A stretch of 15,444 nucleotides of DNA from Rhodobiaceae bacterium (GCA_027352645.1 DAIEIL010000120.1:1-15444), one strand, 5' to 3'; positions 6,730 to 13,071 are shown, counted from the stretch's first letter. The notes: a model not told the origin generated them from the sequence alone. Program-made: numbers and translations.

Positions 6730-8088
6730 ATGGCGGCCACGGACGGAGAGTCGGGTTTGATGCGGGAGAAGGCGCGTGAATTTGCCGGGCGCTGGAACAG
6801 CAGCCGTACCTTCATCGTCGCGGCCGCCATCGTCTTCGTCATTCTGGGCTCTGTTGGCGCGCTGGGCCTTTGGTCGTCGATCCTTGCCTTCACCGCGCTT
6901 GCCGGCGTGGCGGTCCTTCAGAGCATTCTTACCGGCGAAGCCAGGGGCGCGATGATGCGGACCCCGACGCCGCCGCCGCTTTCCGCCGCCGCCCTGATGG
7001 GGTCGGGCGCGGGGCTCACCATTCTGAACGAGCTGCCGGATCCGCTCATCATTCTTGACGGCACGGGCAGGGTGGCGCTTGCCAACCGTGCCGCAACGCC
7101 GATCCTCGGCCCCTCGCCTGTCGGAAAGCACGTGGCGACGGCCATCCGCAGCGCGCCGCTCATCACGGCCATCGAAGAGGTGATGCGGGGCGGGGTGGCG
7201 CGCAGCGTCGAATACAGCGTTCCCGTTCCGGTGGAGCGCCACTACAACGCCTATATCTCGCCGATCGATACCGAAGCCGCGGTGGAGGTCCCCGGCGTCG
7301 ATCCGGCCCGCCGCCGCCGCGACCGCCCTGTGCTGGTGCTGCTGCGCGACGTGACCGACATGCGCCGGGTCGAGGCCATGCGCGTCGATTTCGTCGCAAA
7401 TGCCAGCCACGAGCTGAAGACGCCGCTCGCCTCGCTTTCGGGCTTCATCGACACGCTTCGCGGCCATGCGAAGGACGATCCGCAGGCGCAGGCGCGCTTC
7501 CTTGAAATAATGTCCGATCAGGCTGGCCGCATGCGCCGCCTGATCGAGGATCTTCTGTCCCTGTCGCGCATCGAGCTCAGGGAGCATGTCCGGCCCGACA
7601 GCGTCGTGGACCTGCTTGGCGTCGTGAACGATGTGACGGACGGCTTGACGCCGCTGGCGGCACAGAATGCGGTCGAGATCGTCGTTTCCTCGGCGCCGGA
7701 CCTGCCCAAGGTGCGCGGCGACCGGGATGAACTCGGCCAGGTGGTGCAGAACCTCGCCGACAATGCGCTGCGCTACGGCCGAGCAGGCAAGCGCGTCGAG
7801 ATCAACCTTGCCCCCGACACCAAGGCCGGAAAACCGGTCGTGCGGCTGACCGTGCGGGATTTCGGTCCCGGCATTGCCCGCGAGCACCTGCCGCGCCTGA
7901 CCGAGCGTTTCTACCGCGTGGACGCAGCCGCCAGCCGCGCGAAGGGCGGCACGGGCCTGGGGCTCGCCATCGTGAAGCACATCGTGAACCGCCATCAGGG
8001 CACGCTTGCGGTCGACAGTGAGGTCGGCAAGGGAACGGTGTTTTCGGTCCTGATCCCGGTCGCGGGCGAGGCAAAACCCGTTTCCTGA
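6730..8088 (+). CDS. phoR: Phosphate-regulon sensor histidine kinase PhoR
   Basis: 452 residues from the ATG at 6730. Two close hydrophobic segments (about 27-46 and 49-68) form the membrane anchor. A PAS-like domain follows at about 97-210 (LNELPDPLIILDGTGRVAL). The HisKA domain has phospho-accepting His227 in NASHELKTPLASLSGF. The ATPase domain has an N-box QNLADNALRYG with Asn341 and Asn345, DFGPG at 377-381, an F-box-like ERFYRVD and GGTGLGL at 406-412. It autophosphorylates under phosphate limitation and passes the phosphate to PhoB, which is encoded two genes downstream. The lack of a large periplasmic sensor domain agrees with PhoR, which senses through Pst/PhoU. The ATG at 6760 has a better-placed GGAGAG 9 bases upstream and could be the true start (442 residues); both starts keep the membrane segments. 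Confidence 0.93.
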   Translation: MAATDGESGLMREKAREFAGRWNSSRTFIVAAAIVFVILGSVGALGLWSSILAFTALAGVAVLQSILTGEARGAMMRTPTPPPLSAAALMGSGAGLTILNELPDPLIILDGTGRVALANRAATPILGPSPVGKHVATAIRSAPLITAIEEVMRGGVARSVEYSVPVPVERHYNAYISPIDTEAAVEVPGVDPARRRRDRPVLVLLRDVTDMRRVEAMRVDFVANASHELKTPLASLSGFIDTLRGHAKDDPQAQARFLEIMSDQAGRMRRLIEDLLSLSRIELREHVRPDSVVDLLGVVNDVTDGLTPLAAQNAVEIVVSSAPDLPKVRGDRDELGQVVQNLADNALRYGRAGKRVEINLAPDTKAGKPVVRLTVRDFGPGIAREHLPRLTERFYRVDAAASRAKGGTGLGLAIVKHIVNRHQGTLAVDSEVGKGTVFSVLIPVAGEAKPVS

Positions 8089-8152
8089 GCGCCGCCCGGT
8101 ATTTTGCGCGTCCCCACTCGGCAGATCGCAGATTTCGGGGGTAAAATGGCCT

Positions 8153-8181
8153 TTGTCATAAAAGTGACGTGCAACCGTCAC
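8153..8181 (+). promoter_or_regulatory. Candidate PHO box upstream of phoU-phoB
   Basis: Three units at exact 11-base steps resemble CTGTCAT: TTGTCAT (8153-8159, 6 of 7), GTGACGT (8164-8170, 4 of 7) and CCGTCAC (8175-8181, 5 of 7). The first spacer is AAAA. PhoB binds such tandem repeats, and pho operons are often autoregulated. The same bases also contain a perfect dyad, GTGACG (8164-8169) and CGTCAC (8176-8181), so another dimeric regulator is possible. No convincing -10 follows. Confidence 0.5.
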
Positions 8182-8209
8182 GAACTATTTGTACCGGCGC
8201 ATTAGTTTG

Positions 8210-8234
8210 CCCCGCGTAGCGATGCGCGACGGGG
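8210..8234 (+). other. Possible hairpin in the phoU 5' leader
   Basis: CCCCG (8210-8214) pairs with CGGGG (8230-8234), and inside them GCG (8219-8221) can pair with CGC (8225-8227). There is no U-tract after it, and it lies about 30 bases before the phoU Shine-Dalgarno. Function is unknown. Confidence 0.2.
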
Positions 8235-8279
8235 CGGAACCGGCTACGGGGCCGGCTTGAGGGCAAGAGGAGACGAGGC

Positions 8280-8990
8280 GTGACTGATCACACAGTGAAG
8301 TCCTTCCAGGAAGAGCTCGACGGCATCACCGCGAGCATCGCCCAGATGGGTGGCCTGACCGAAGCGCAGCTGGCGGGCGCCATCGAAAGCGTTTCGCGCC
8401 GCGACAGCGAGCTTGCCGAGCGCACGGTGCAGGAAGACCGCCGCATCGACACGCTGGAAGCCGAGATCGAAGCGCGCGCCGTGCGCGTCATTGCCCTGCG
8501 CCAGCCCATGGCGTCGGATCTTCGCGAAGCGATCGCCGCGATCAAGATTTCGAGCGACCTCGAACGCATCGGCGACCTCGCCAAGAACATCGCCAAGCGC
8601 GCCCTCGTCATTCAGGGCGACTTCGACACGCCCGTCCGCCTCATCCAGGGCATTGCCCGCATGGGCCGCCTCGCGCAGGGGCAGCTCAAGTCCGTGCTCG
8701 ACGCCTTTTCGAACCGCGACGCCCAGGCCGCCATGGAAGTATGGCGCGGCGACGAGGAAATTGACGAAATGTACAACTCCGTCTTTCGCGAGTTGCTGAC
8801 CTACATGATGGAAGATCCGCGGACCATCGGCGTCTGCACCCATCTCATGTTCATTGCGAAGAACATCGAGCGCATCGGCGACCATGCGACGAATATCGCC
8901 GAGACGGTGCGCTATGTGGTGACGGGTGTGCCCGTCGCCGATGACAGGCCCAAGGGCGACAAGACGAGCACCACGTCGGTCGGGGCATAA
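8280..8990 (+). CDS. phoU: Phosphate-specific transport system accessory protein PhoU
   Basis: 236 residues, the usual PhoU length. It is a two-repeat, all-helical protein. Each repeat carries the metal-binding E/DxxxD motif: Glu95-Asp99 in SSDLERIGDLAKNIAKRA and Glu197-Asp201 in AKNIERIGDHATNIAE. PhoU links the Pst transporter to PhoR and keeps the Pho regulon off when phosphate is plentiful. The start is the GTG at 8280, supported by AGGAG at 8268-8272 with a 7-base spacer. The C-terminal tail (about 217-236) is polar and probably disordered. phoB starts 24 bp after its stop, so phoU and phoB are one operon. The pstSCAB genes that usually precede phoU are missing here. Confidence 0.95.
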   Translation: MTDHTVKSFQEELDGITASIAQMGGLTEAQLAGAIESVSRRDSELAERTVQEDRRIDTLEAEIEARAVRVIALRQPMASDLREAIAAIKISSDLERIGDLAKNIAKRALVIQGDFDTPVRLIQGIARMGRLAQGQLKSVLDAFSNRDAQAAMEVWRGDEEIDEMYNSVFRELLTYMMEDPRTIGVCTHLMFIAKNIERIGDHATNIAETVRYVVTGVPVADDRPKGDKTSTTSVGA

Positions 8991-9014
8991 CGGCAGGATC
9001 AGGACGAGGATCGG

Positions 9015-9767
9015 ATGGACATGGCGATCATCGAGGAACGCGAACAGGCGGCAGTCGGCTTTGAGCGGCGCATGAGGCCGACGGTGATGATCGTCGAGGA
9101 CGAAGAGGCACTTTCGACGCTCCTCCAGTACAACCTCGACAAGGAAGGCTACAAGGTCGTGGCCGCCGCCGATGGCGAAGAGGCGGCCATGCTCATCCGC
9201 GAGGTGACGCCGGATCTCGTCCTTCTCGACTGGATGCTGCCCGGCATTTCCGGCATCGAGCTTTGCCGCCGCCTGCGCGGCCGTCCCGAGACGCGCAACC
9301 TGCCGATCATCATGATCACGGCGCGCGGCGAGGAAGCGGACCGCATTCGCGGTCTCGATACCGGCGCCGACGACTATGTGACGAAGCCCTTCTCCATGAC
9401 GGAGCTTCTCGCGCGTATCCGCGCTGTGATGCGCCGCATCCGCCCGGCGCTCACCGAGGATCTGGTGACCTTCGGCGATATCGTCATCGACCGCGCCGCC
9501 CATCGCGTGCGCCGTGGAGACCGCGAAGTCCATCTCGGCCCCACCGAGTACCGGCTTCTCGACCATCTCATCCAGCATCCGGGCCGCGTCTTCAGCCGCG
9601 AGCAGCTTCTCGACGCCGTTTGGGGCTCCGATGTCTATGTCGAGGCCCGCACGGTCGACGTGCATGTGGGGCGGCTCCGCAAGGCGCTCAACGAGCGGAA
9701 CGAGAAGGACCCGATCCGCACCGTTCGTTCGGCCGGCTATTCGCTCGACGAGCAGTTCCGGGCCTGA
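9015..9767 (+). CDS. phoB: Phosphate-regulon response regulator PhoB
   Basis: 250 residues of the OmpR/PhoB class. The receiver domain (about 22-142) has acidic residues Glu28 and Asp29 (MIVEDEEAL), phospho-accepting Asp72 in LLDWMLPGISG, Thr102 (MITARGEE) and Lys124 (DDYVTKPFS). The C-terminal winged helix (about 150-248) has LGPTEYRLLDHLIQHPGRVF and the recognition-helix region ARTVDVHVGRLRKAL. When phosphorylated by PhoR it binds PHO boxes and activates phosphate-starvation genes. The ATG at 9015 has GAGG 7 bases upstream; it gives a 19-residue polar extension before the usual PhoB start, and Met20 at 9072 is the alternative. It is co-transcribed with phoU and ends at a strong terminator. 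Confidence 0.95.
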   Translation: MDMAIIEEREQAAVGFERRMRPTVMIVEDEEALSTLLQYNLDKEGYKVVAAADGEEAAMLIREVTPDLVLLDWMLPGISGIELCRRLRGRPETRNLPIIMITARGEEADRIRGLDTGADDYVTKPFSMTELLARIRAVMRRIRPALTEDLVTFGDIVIDRAAHRVRRGDREVHLGPTEYRLLDHLIQHPGRVFSREQLLDAVWGSDVYVEARTVDVHVGRLRKALNERNEKDPIRTVRSAGYSLDEQFRA

Positions 9768-9813
9768 GGCTTCTCCCCGGGGGCTGAGGCCTCCCATCGC
9801 GCAGACAACAAAA

Positions 9814-9844
9814 AACCGGCGTACCCGAAAACGGGTCGCCGGTT
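9814..9844. terminator. Bidirectional intrinsic terminator between phoB and gcrA
   Basis: Two stem sections pair perfectly: AACCGGCG (9814-9821) with CGCCGGTT (9837-9844), and ACCCG (9823-9827) with CGGGT (9832-9836). T9822 is bulged and the loop is AAAA. On the minus strand it is followed by a run of at least six T, and on the plus strand by CTTTATT. It sits between the converging phoB and gcrA stops, so it can end both transcripts. Confidence 0.92.
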
Positions 9845-9866
9845 CTTTATTGGAGCGACGCGAAGG

Positions 9867-10382
9867 TTAGATCGCGTAGCTGTCCTTGCGGGTCCGGTCG
9901 CGATTGCGGCGGGGCTGCACGGGCTGGTAGGCGAGCCGCGCATGCTCCGTGCAATAGGGCGCATTGGAGTCCGCGCCGCGGCCGCAGAAGTGGAAACCCG
10001 GACGGCCCGGATCGCCGATCGGCCATTTGCAGGTATGCTCGGTGAGCGTGAGTACGGTCGCCCGCTGGGCCGGCTCGAGCGCTTCCGCCTCGATCCGCGC
10101 GATTTCGGCGCGTTCGATATGGGCTTCGCTCCGCAGTTCCTCAGCGCGGCGTTCCACCACCAGCGGGTCCGGGCGGCCGCGCAGCGGCGCCATCGCCCTC
10201 GTCGTCTGCGGACGGGGCCGTGCCGGGCGGCTCGGCGTCGCGCGGCCGGAAAGGCCCAGACGATGCACCTTGCCGATCACGGCGTTACGCGTAACACCAC
10301 CAAGCTGCTTGGCGACCTGGCTGGCACTCAGCCCGTCCGACCACAGCTTCTTCAACATTTCGACGCGTTCATCGGTCCACAT
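9867..10382 (-). CDS. gcrA: Cell-cycle regulator GcrA
   Basis: 171 residues. The N-terminus MWTDERVEMLKKLWSDGLSA, followed by SQVAKQLGGVTRNAVIGKVHRLGLSGR (residues 1-47), is the GcrA helix-turn-helix domain. After a charged, Pro/Arg-rich linker (about 48-105) comes the conserved C-terminal domain: HTCKWPIGDPGRPGFHFCGRG with Cys118 and Cys133, then APYCTEHARLAYQP with Cys144 and His147. In Caulobacter GcrA binds RNA polymerase sigma70 and activates genes with CcrM-methylated GANTC sites. The ATG at 10382 has AAGG 9 bases upstream and matches the family start; the longer frame to 10511 is not supported. It stands alone on the minus strand and converges on phoB. Upstream DnaA boxes suggest cell-cycle control. 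Confidence 0.95.
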   Translation of the reverse strand: MWTDERVEMLKKLWSDGLSASQVAKQLGGVTRNAVIGKVHRLGLSGRATPSRPARPRPQTTRAMAPLRGRPDPLVVERRAEELRSEAHIERAEIARIEAEALEPAQRATVLTLTEHTCKWPIGDPGRPGFHFCGRGADSNAPYCTEHARLAYQPVQPRRNRDRTRKDSYAI

Positions 10383-10535
10383 TTGGATCACCTTCCCCTC
10401 GCCTCGATGCTCAGTCCCATCCGCGGGTCGCGGACAACCGATCGAGGCCCCATTCACGCGGCGCTCGATTGCGAGGGTGAGCGACCGCAAGGGCCCCGTA
10501 TGGAACTGCACTAGATTTCGTAGGCCCTGTTATTA

Positions 10536-10565
10536 AATATACAAGATAGAGCCGGATTTCCGCAA
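10536..10565 (-). promoter_or_regulatory. Probable gcrA promoter
   Basis: On the minus strand TATATT (10541-10536, 5 of 6 to the -10 consensus) lies 18 bases after TTGCGG (10565-10560, 3 of 6 to the -35 consensus). This would give a leader of about 150 nt before gcrA. The weak -35 fits a promoter that needs an activator. Confidence 0.4.
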
Positions 10566-10589
10566 CCGCGCCGTTCTGGATGGAGTTCC

Positions 10590-10598
10590 TTATCCACA
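10590..10598 (+). promoter_or_regulatory. DnaA box (consensus TTATCCACA)
   Basis: Perfect 9-base match to the strong DnaA box. It lies about 60 bases upstream of the predicted gcrA transcription start. DnaA is known to activate gcrA in Caulobacter crescentus; a role here is inferred. Confidence 0.55.
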
Positions 10599-10649
10599 GA
10601 AAAGCGAGGCGCGGCGGGCATTGCCCCGCAGGCACCGAGAGCCTAAATC

Positions 10650-10658
10650 TCATCCACA
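10650..10658 (+). promoter_or_regulatory. Near-consensus DnaA box (TCATCCACA)
   Basis: 8 of 9 match to TTATCCACA, in the same orientation as and 60 bases from the perfect box at 10590. It is about 28 bases before the permease start, so it could affect either gene. Confidence 0.35.
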
Positions 10659-10685
10659 TAACGGGATCGAAAAGAGGGGCAAGGG

Positions 10686-11507
10686 ATGAGCATGACCGGC
10701 AGCGAGAGGATCTTTCCCGAAAGCGGAGTGCGCCGCTTCGGTGCAGTGAACTGGCTCGGCACATGGACGCTTTATCTGAAGGAGGTTCGACGCTTCTGGA
10801 AAGTCCTGACTCAGACAATCGTCGCGCCGGTTATCACGACGCTGCTCTATCTGGCGATCTTCGCACTTTCGGTGGGTTCCTTGCGTCCCGCCGTGCATGG
10901 CGTGCCCTTTGTCGTGTTCCTGGCGCCGGGCCTCATCATGATGACCATGATCCAGAACGCCTTTGCCAACACGTCGTCCTCGCTGCTGATCTCGAAGGTG
11001 CAGGGAAACATCGTCGACATATTGATGCCGCCGCTTTCGCCGGGTGAGCTCAATTTCGGCATCGCCATGGCAGGGGTCACCCGCGGCGTCGTGGTGGGCG
11101 CGGTGACGGCGGCGGGCATGTTTCCCTTCGTTGACATGGGCATAGCCCATCTCTGGGCGGTGGTATTCTTTGCAATCGGCGCCTCGCTGATGCTGTCGCT
11201 GCTCGGCATGCTGGGCGGCATCTGGTCGGAAAAGTTCGACCACCTGCAGGCGGTGACGAATTTCATCGTTCTGCCGCTCACCTTCCTGTCCGGCACCTTC
11301 TATTCGGTCGACCAACTGCCGGATTTCGCCCACCGGATCACCCATTGGAACCCGGTTTTCTACCTCATTGACGGCTTCCGCTATGGCTTCACGGGCCACG
11401 CCGACGGCTCGGTCCAGACGGGCGTCATCCTGACCATTGCGGTCAATGCCGCCCTCTGGCTCGCCAGCGACCGGCTGCTCCGCAAGGGCTACCGGCTCAA
11501 GGGGTGA
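10686..11507 (+). CDS. ABC-2 type transporter permease
   Basis: 273 residues. It has an amphipathic N-terminal stretch (LGTWTLYLKEVRRFWK) and about six membrane segments: near 45-65, 76-95, 122-148, 155-178, 190-206 and 245-263. The family signature FLSGTFYSVDQLPDFAHRI and NPVFYLIDGFRYGF at about 200-235 places it with the NodJ/DrrB/YadH-type inner-membrane exporters. Such permeases need an ABC ATPase (YadG-type), but no gene with a Walker A motif is next to it: gcrA is divergent on one side and argD follows on the other. The ATPase must be encoded elsewhere. The substrate cannot be told. The ATG at 10686 follows GAGGGG at a suitable distance; 10692 is a second possible start. Confidence 0.9.
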   Translation: MSMTGSERIFPESGVRRFGAVNWLGTWTLYLKEVRRFWKVLTQTIVAPVITTLLYLAIFALSVGSLRPAVHGVPFVVFLAPGLIMMTMIQNAFANTSSSLLISKVQGNIVDILMPPLSPGELNFGIAMAGVTRGVVVGAVTAAGMFPFVDMGIAHLWAVVFFAIGASLMLSLLGMLGGIWSEKFDHLQAVTNFIVLPLTFLSGTFYSVDQLPDFAHRITHWNPVFYLIDGFRYGFTGHADGSVQTGVILTIAVNAALWLASDRLLRKGYRLKG

Positions 11508-11519
11508 GGCCGCCCGGTT

Positions 11520-11544
11520 GCCGGGGGCGACTAAAGCCCCCGGC
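11520..11544 (+). other. GC-rich hairpin after the permease gene
   Basis: GCCGGGGGC (11520-11528) and GCCCCCGGC (11536-11544) form a perfect 9-bp stem with the loop GACTAAA. It is 12 bases past the permease stop. No U-tract follows, so it may protect the mRNA 3' end or act as a weak terminator. Confidence 0.5.
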
Positions 11545-11554
11545 CCCGGCCGAT

Positions 11555-11583
11555 TTGACAGGCCCTCTACGCTCCGTAATACT
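11555..11583 (+). promoter_or_regulatory. Sigma70-like promoter
   Basis: A perfect TTGACA (11555-11560) is followed after 17 bases by AATACT (11578-11583, 4 of 6 to the -10 consensus). It is the best promoter in the window by eye and points towards argD. Transcription would start near 11590, only about 10 bases before a terminator stem. Confidence 0.55.
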
Positions 11584-11600
11584 GCAACGCTTCTCGGATC

Positions 11601-11624
11601 GCCGCCCTTCTCAGGCGGCTTTTT
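11601..11624 (+). terminator. Intrinsic terminator
   Basis: GCCGCC (11601-11606) and GGCGGC (11614-11619) form a 6-bp GC stem with a 7-base loop, directly followed by TTTTT. It could end the permease transcript, or stop RNA that starts at the promoter just upstream before it reaches argD. Confidence 0.82.
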
Positions 11625-11721
11625 CTATTGGGCGCAAGGCCTTTTGGCCGGTTCGCCCGGCGAGGGCACGGAGAGTGATCGAATGATCCTGAACGGGAAA
11701 CGACGACGCTGACTGGAAGAA

Positions 11722-11745
11722 CCGCGCACCACAAGGGTGCTGCGG
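11722..11745 (+). other. Hairpin in the argD leader
   Basis: CCGCGCACC (11722-11730) pairs with GGTGC (11736-11740) and GCGG (11742-11745), giving 9 bp with one bulged T at 11741 and the loop ACAAG. It lies about 110 bases before the argD start. Confidence 0.4.
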
Positions 11746-11791
11746 AGAAGGACAGTTTGTCGTTCGGATCTCCCGACCGTCGCCCGGCCCG

Positions 11792-11823
11792 CGATGCTCA
11801 GACAACCATTTCATCGAGCATCG
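11792..11823 (+). other. Hairpin just upstream of argD
   Basis: CGATGCTC (11792-11799) and GAGCATCG (11816-11823) are perfect 8-bp arms around a 16-base loop. The arm contains an in-frame ATG (11794) for argD that would be buried. The stem ends 18 bases before the argD Shine-Dalgarno. No U-tract follows. Confidence 0.45.
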
Positions 11824-11841
11824 AGGGACCCAAGGAATATT

Positions 11842-11849
11842 GAGAAGGA
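11842..11849 (+). promoter_or_regulatory. Ribosome-binding site that sets the argD TTG start
   Basis: GAGAAGGA, with AAGGA at 11845-11849, is followed after 7 bases by TTG at 11857. The upstream in-frame ATG codons lack such a site, so the TTG is preferred. Confidence 0.6.
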
Positions 11850-11856
11850 CCTGATC

Positions 11857-13071
11857 TTGATTACCCCAGTGTTGCCGACCTATGCGCGGGCCGACCTCGA
11901 ATTCGAGAGAGGCGAGGGGCCCTATCTTTTCACCGCGACGGGCGAGCGTTATCTCGACTTCGGCGCCGGCATTGCGGTGAATGCGCTCGGCCATGCCCAT
12001 CCGACCCTTGTGAGCGCGCTGACCGAACAGGCGCAGAAGGTCTGGCACGTCTCGAACATCTACAAGATTCCGGGGCAGGAAAGACTGGCGCGGAAACTCG
12101 TCGACGCAACTTTTGCCGATACCGTCTTTTTCACCAATTCGGGCGCCGAAGCGCTGGAATGCGCGATCAAGATGGCGCGGCGCTATCACTTCGTGGGTGG
12201 CGCGCCGGAGCGCAATGAACTCATCGCCTTCGAAGGCGCTTTCCATGGCCGCACGCTCGCGACCATCGCGGCGGGCGGCAACAAGAAGTATCTCGAAGGC
12301 TTCGGGCCCGACATGCCGGGCTTCGTGCATCTGCCCTTCGGCGACCTGAAGGCGCTGGAAAAGGCGATCGCCTCGACCACGGCGGGCATTCTCATCGAGC
12401 CGATCCAGGGTGAGGGCGGCATTCGCGTGCTGCCGAACGAAGACCTGCGCAAGATCCGCGCGCTTTGCGACGAGGCGGGCATTCTGCTTGTCCTCGACGA
12501 AGTGCAGACGGGCTTTGGCCGCACGGGCAAGCTTTTCGCGCATGAACTCGCGGGCGTGACGCCGGACATCATGAGCGTCGCAAAGGCGCTGGGCGGCGGC
12601 TTCCCGGTGGGCGCATGTCTTGCGACGGAAAACGCCGCGCGCGGCATGACGGTCGGAACGCATGGTTCGACCTATGGCGGCAACCCGCTGGCCATGGCGG
12701 TGGCGGACGCCGCCGTCTCCATGATGATGCAGGAAGATTTCCTCGCCCATGTGCGGTCGATCGGCGTGAAGCTGAAACAGAAGCTCGCCGGGCTGATCGA
12801 CCAGCATCCCTCGATCATCGAGGAAGTGCGCGGCGAGGCGCTGATGCTCGGCCTCAAGTGCCGCATCACCAATACCGATCTCGTTCAGGCGCTGCGCAAG
12901 GAACATCTGTTGACGGTGGGCGCGGGCGATAATGTCGTGCGGCTTCTGCCGCCGCTCATCATCGACGAGAGCCATCTCGACGAGGCGCTTGGTGCGCTCG
13001 ACCGGGCTTGCTCGGCGCTTGAAGCGGAACTTGCGCAAACGTCCGCCAAGGCGGCGGGAGGTGCGCAATGA
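11857..13071 (+). CDS. argD: Acetylornithine aminotransferase ArgD
   Basis: 404 residues from the TTG at 11857, matching the usual ArgD length and N-terminus (TPVLPTYARADLEFERGEG). It is a class-III PLP aminotransferase. It has TNSGAEALECAIK with the phosphate-binding region at about 94-105, AFEGAFHGRT at 124-132, Asp214 in LVLDEVQTGFGRTG contacting the PLP ring nitrogen, and Lys243 in SVAKALGGGFPVGA forming the Schiff base. THGSTYGGNPLA follows at about 268-279. It converts N-acetylglutamate semialdehyde to N-acetylornithine in arginine synthesis, and may also act in the lysine/DAP pathway. The frame continues upstream to 11737, but that part has no family similarity. The stop overlaps the argF start by 4 bp, indicating translational coupling. 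Confidence 0.95.
   Translation: MITPVLPTYARADLEFERGEGPYLFTATGERYLDFGAGIAVNALGHAHPTLVSALTEQAQKVWHVSNIYKIPGQERLARKLVDATFADTVFFTNSGAEALECAIKMARRYHFVGGAPERNELIAFEGAFHGRTLATIAAGGNKKYLEGFGPDMPGFVHLPFGDLKALEKAIASTTAGILIEPIQGEGGIRVLPNEDLRKIRALCDEAGILLVLDEVQTGFGRTGKLFAHELAGVTPDIMSVAKALGGGFPVGACLATENAARGMTVGTHGSTYGGNPLAMAVADAAVSMMMQEDFLAHVRSIGVKLKQKLAGLIDQHPSIIEEVRGEALMLGLKCRITNTDLVQALRKEHLLTVGAGDNVVRLLPPLIIDESHLDEALGALDRACSALEAELAQTSAKAAGGAQ

Larger units (their letters stand above)
10383..10685. other. Divergent intergenic region between gcrA and the ABC-2 permease gene
   Basis: These 303 bases hold no credible gene. They contain an AT-rich island around 10529-10550 with a probable gcrA promoter, a consensus DnaA box and one near-match. 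I see no GANTC site here and no full CtrA motif (TTAA-N7-TTAA). The permease promoter is not evident. Confidence 0.6.
11508..11856. other. Long non-coding stretch between the permease gene and argD
   Basis: These 349 bases show no credible gene. In order they hold a GC-rich hairpin, a sigma70-like promoter, an intrinsic terminator, two further hairpins and the argD ribosome-binding site, each listed separately. It does not match any riboswitch class I can recognise. Confidence 0.6.

Noticed and set aside
6592..8181. 529-codon open frame on the minus strand opposite phoR
   Set aside because: The plus strand clearly encodes PhoR with all kinase motifs; the antisense product is Arg/His-rich and unlike a folded protein.
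8244..9797. 517-codon open frame on the minus strand opposite phoU and phoB
   Set aside because: It is a shadow of codon usage in GC-rich DNA: it spans two strongly recognised genes and their gap, and its product looks like no protein family.
10383..10511. Longer gcrA start at 10511
   Set aside because: The GcrA family begins at MWTDERVE, and that ATG has a fitting Shine-Dalgarno.
10529..10541. TTAA in the AT-rich gcrA upstream region as a CtrA site
   Set aside because: A second TTAA at the required 7-base spacing is missing.
11646..11664. Small GC hairpins after the terminator (GCCGG with CCGGC)
   Set aside because: Five-base arms in very GC-rich DNA are weak evidence, and no function is suggested.
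11677..11688. Palindrome GATC-GAAT-GATC in the argD leader
   Set aside because: Only 4-bp arms made of a self-complementary tetramer; expected by chance.
11611..13068. 485-codon open frame on the minus strand opposite argD
   Set aside because: It mirrors the argD frame, runs through the terminator and the argD leader, and shows no domain features.
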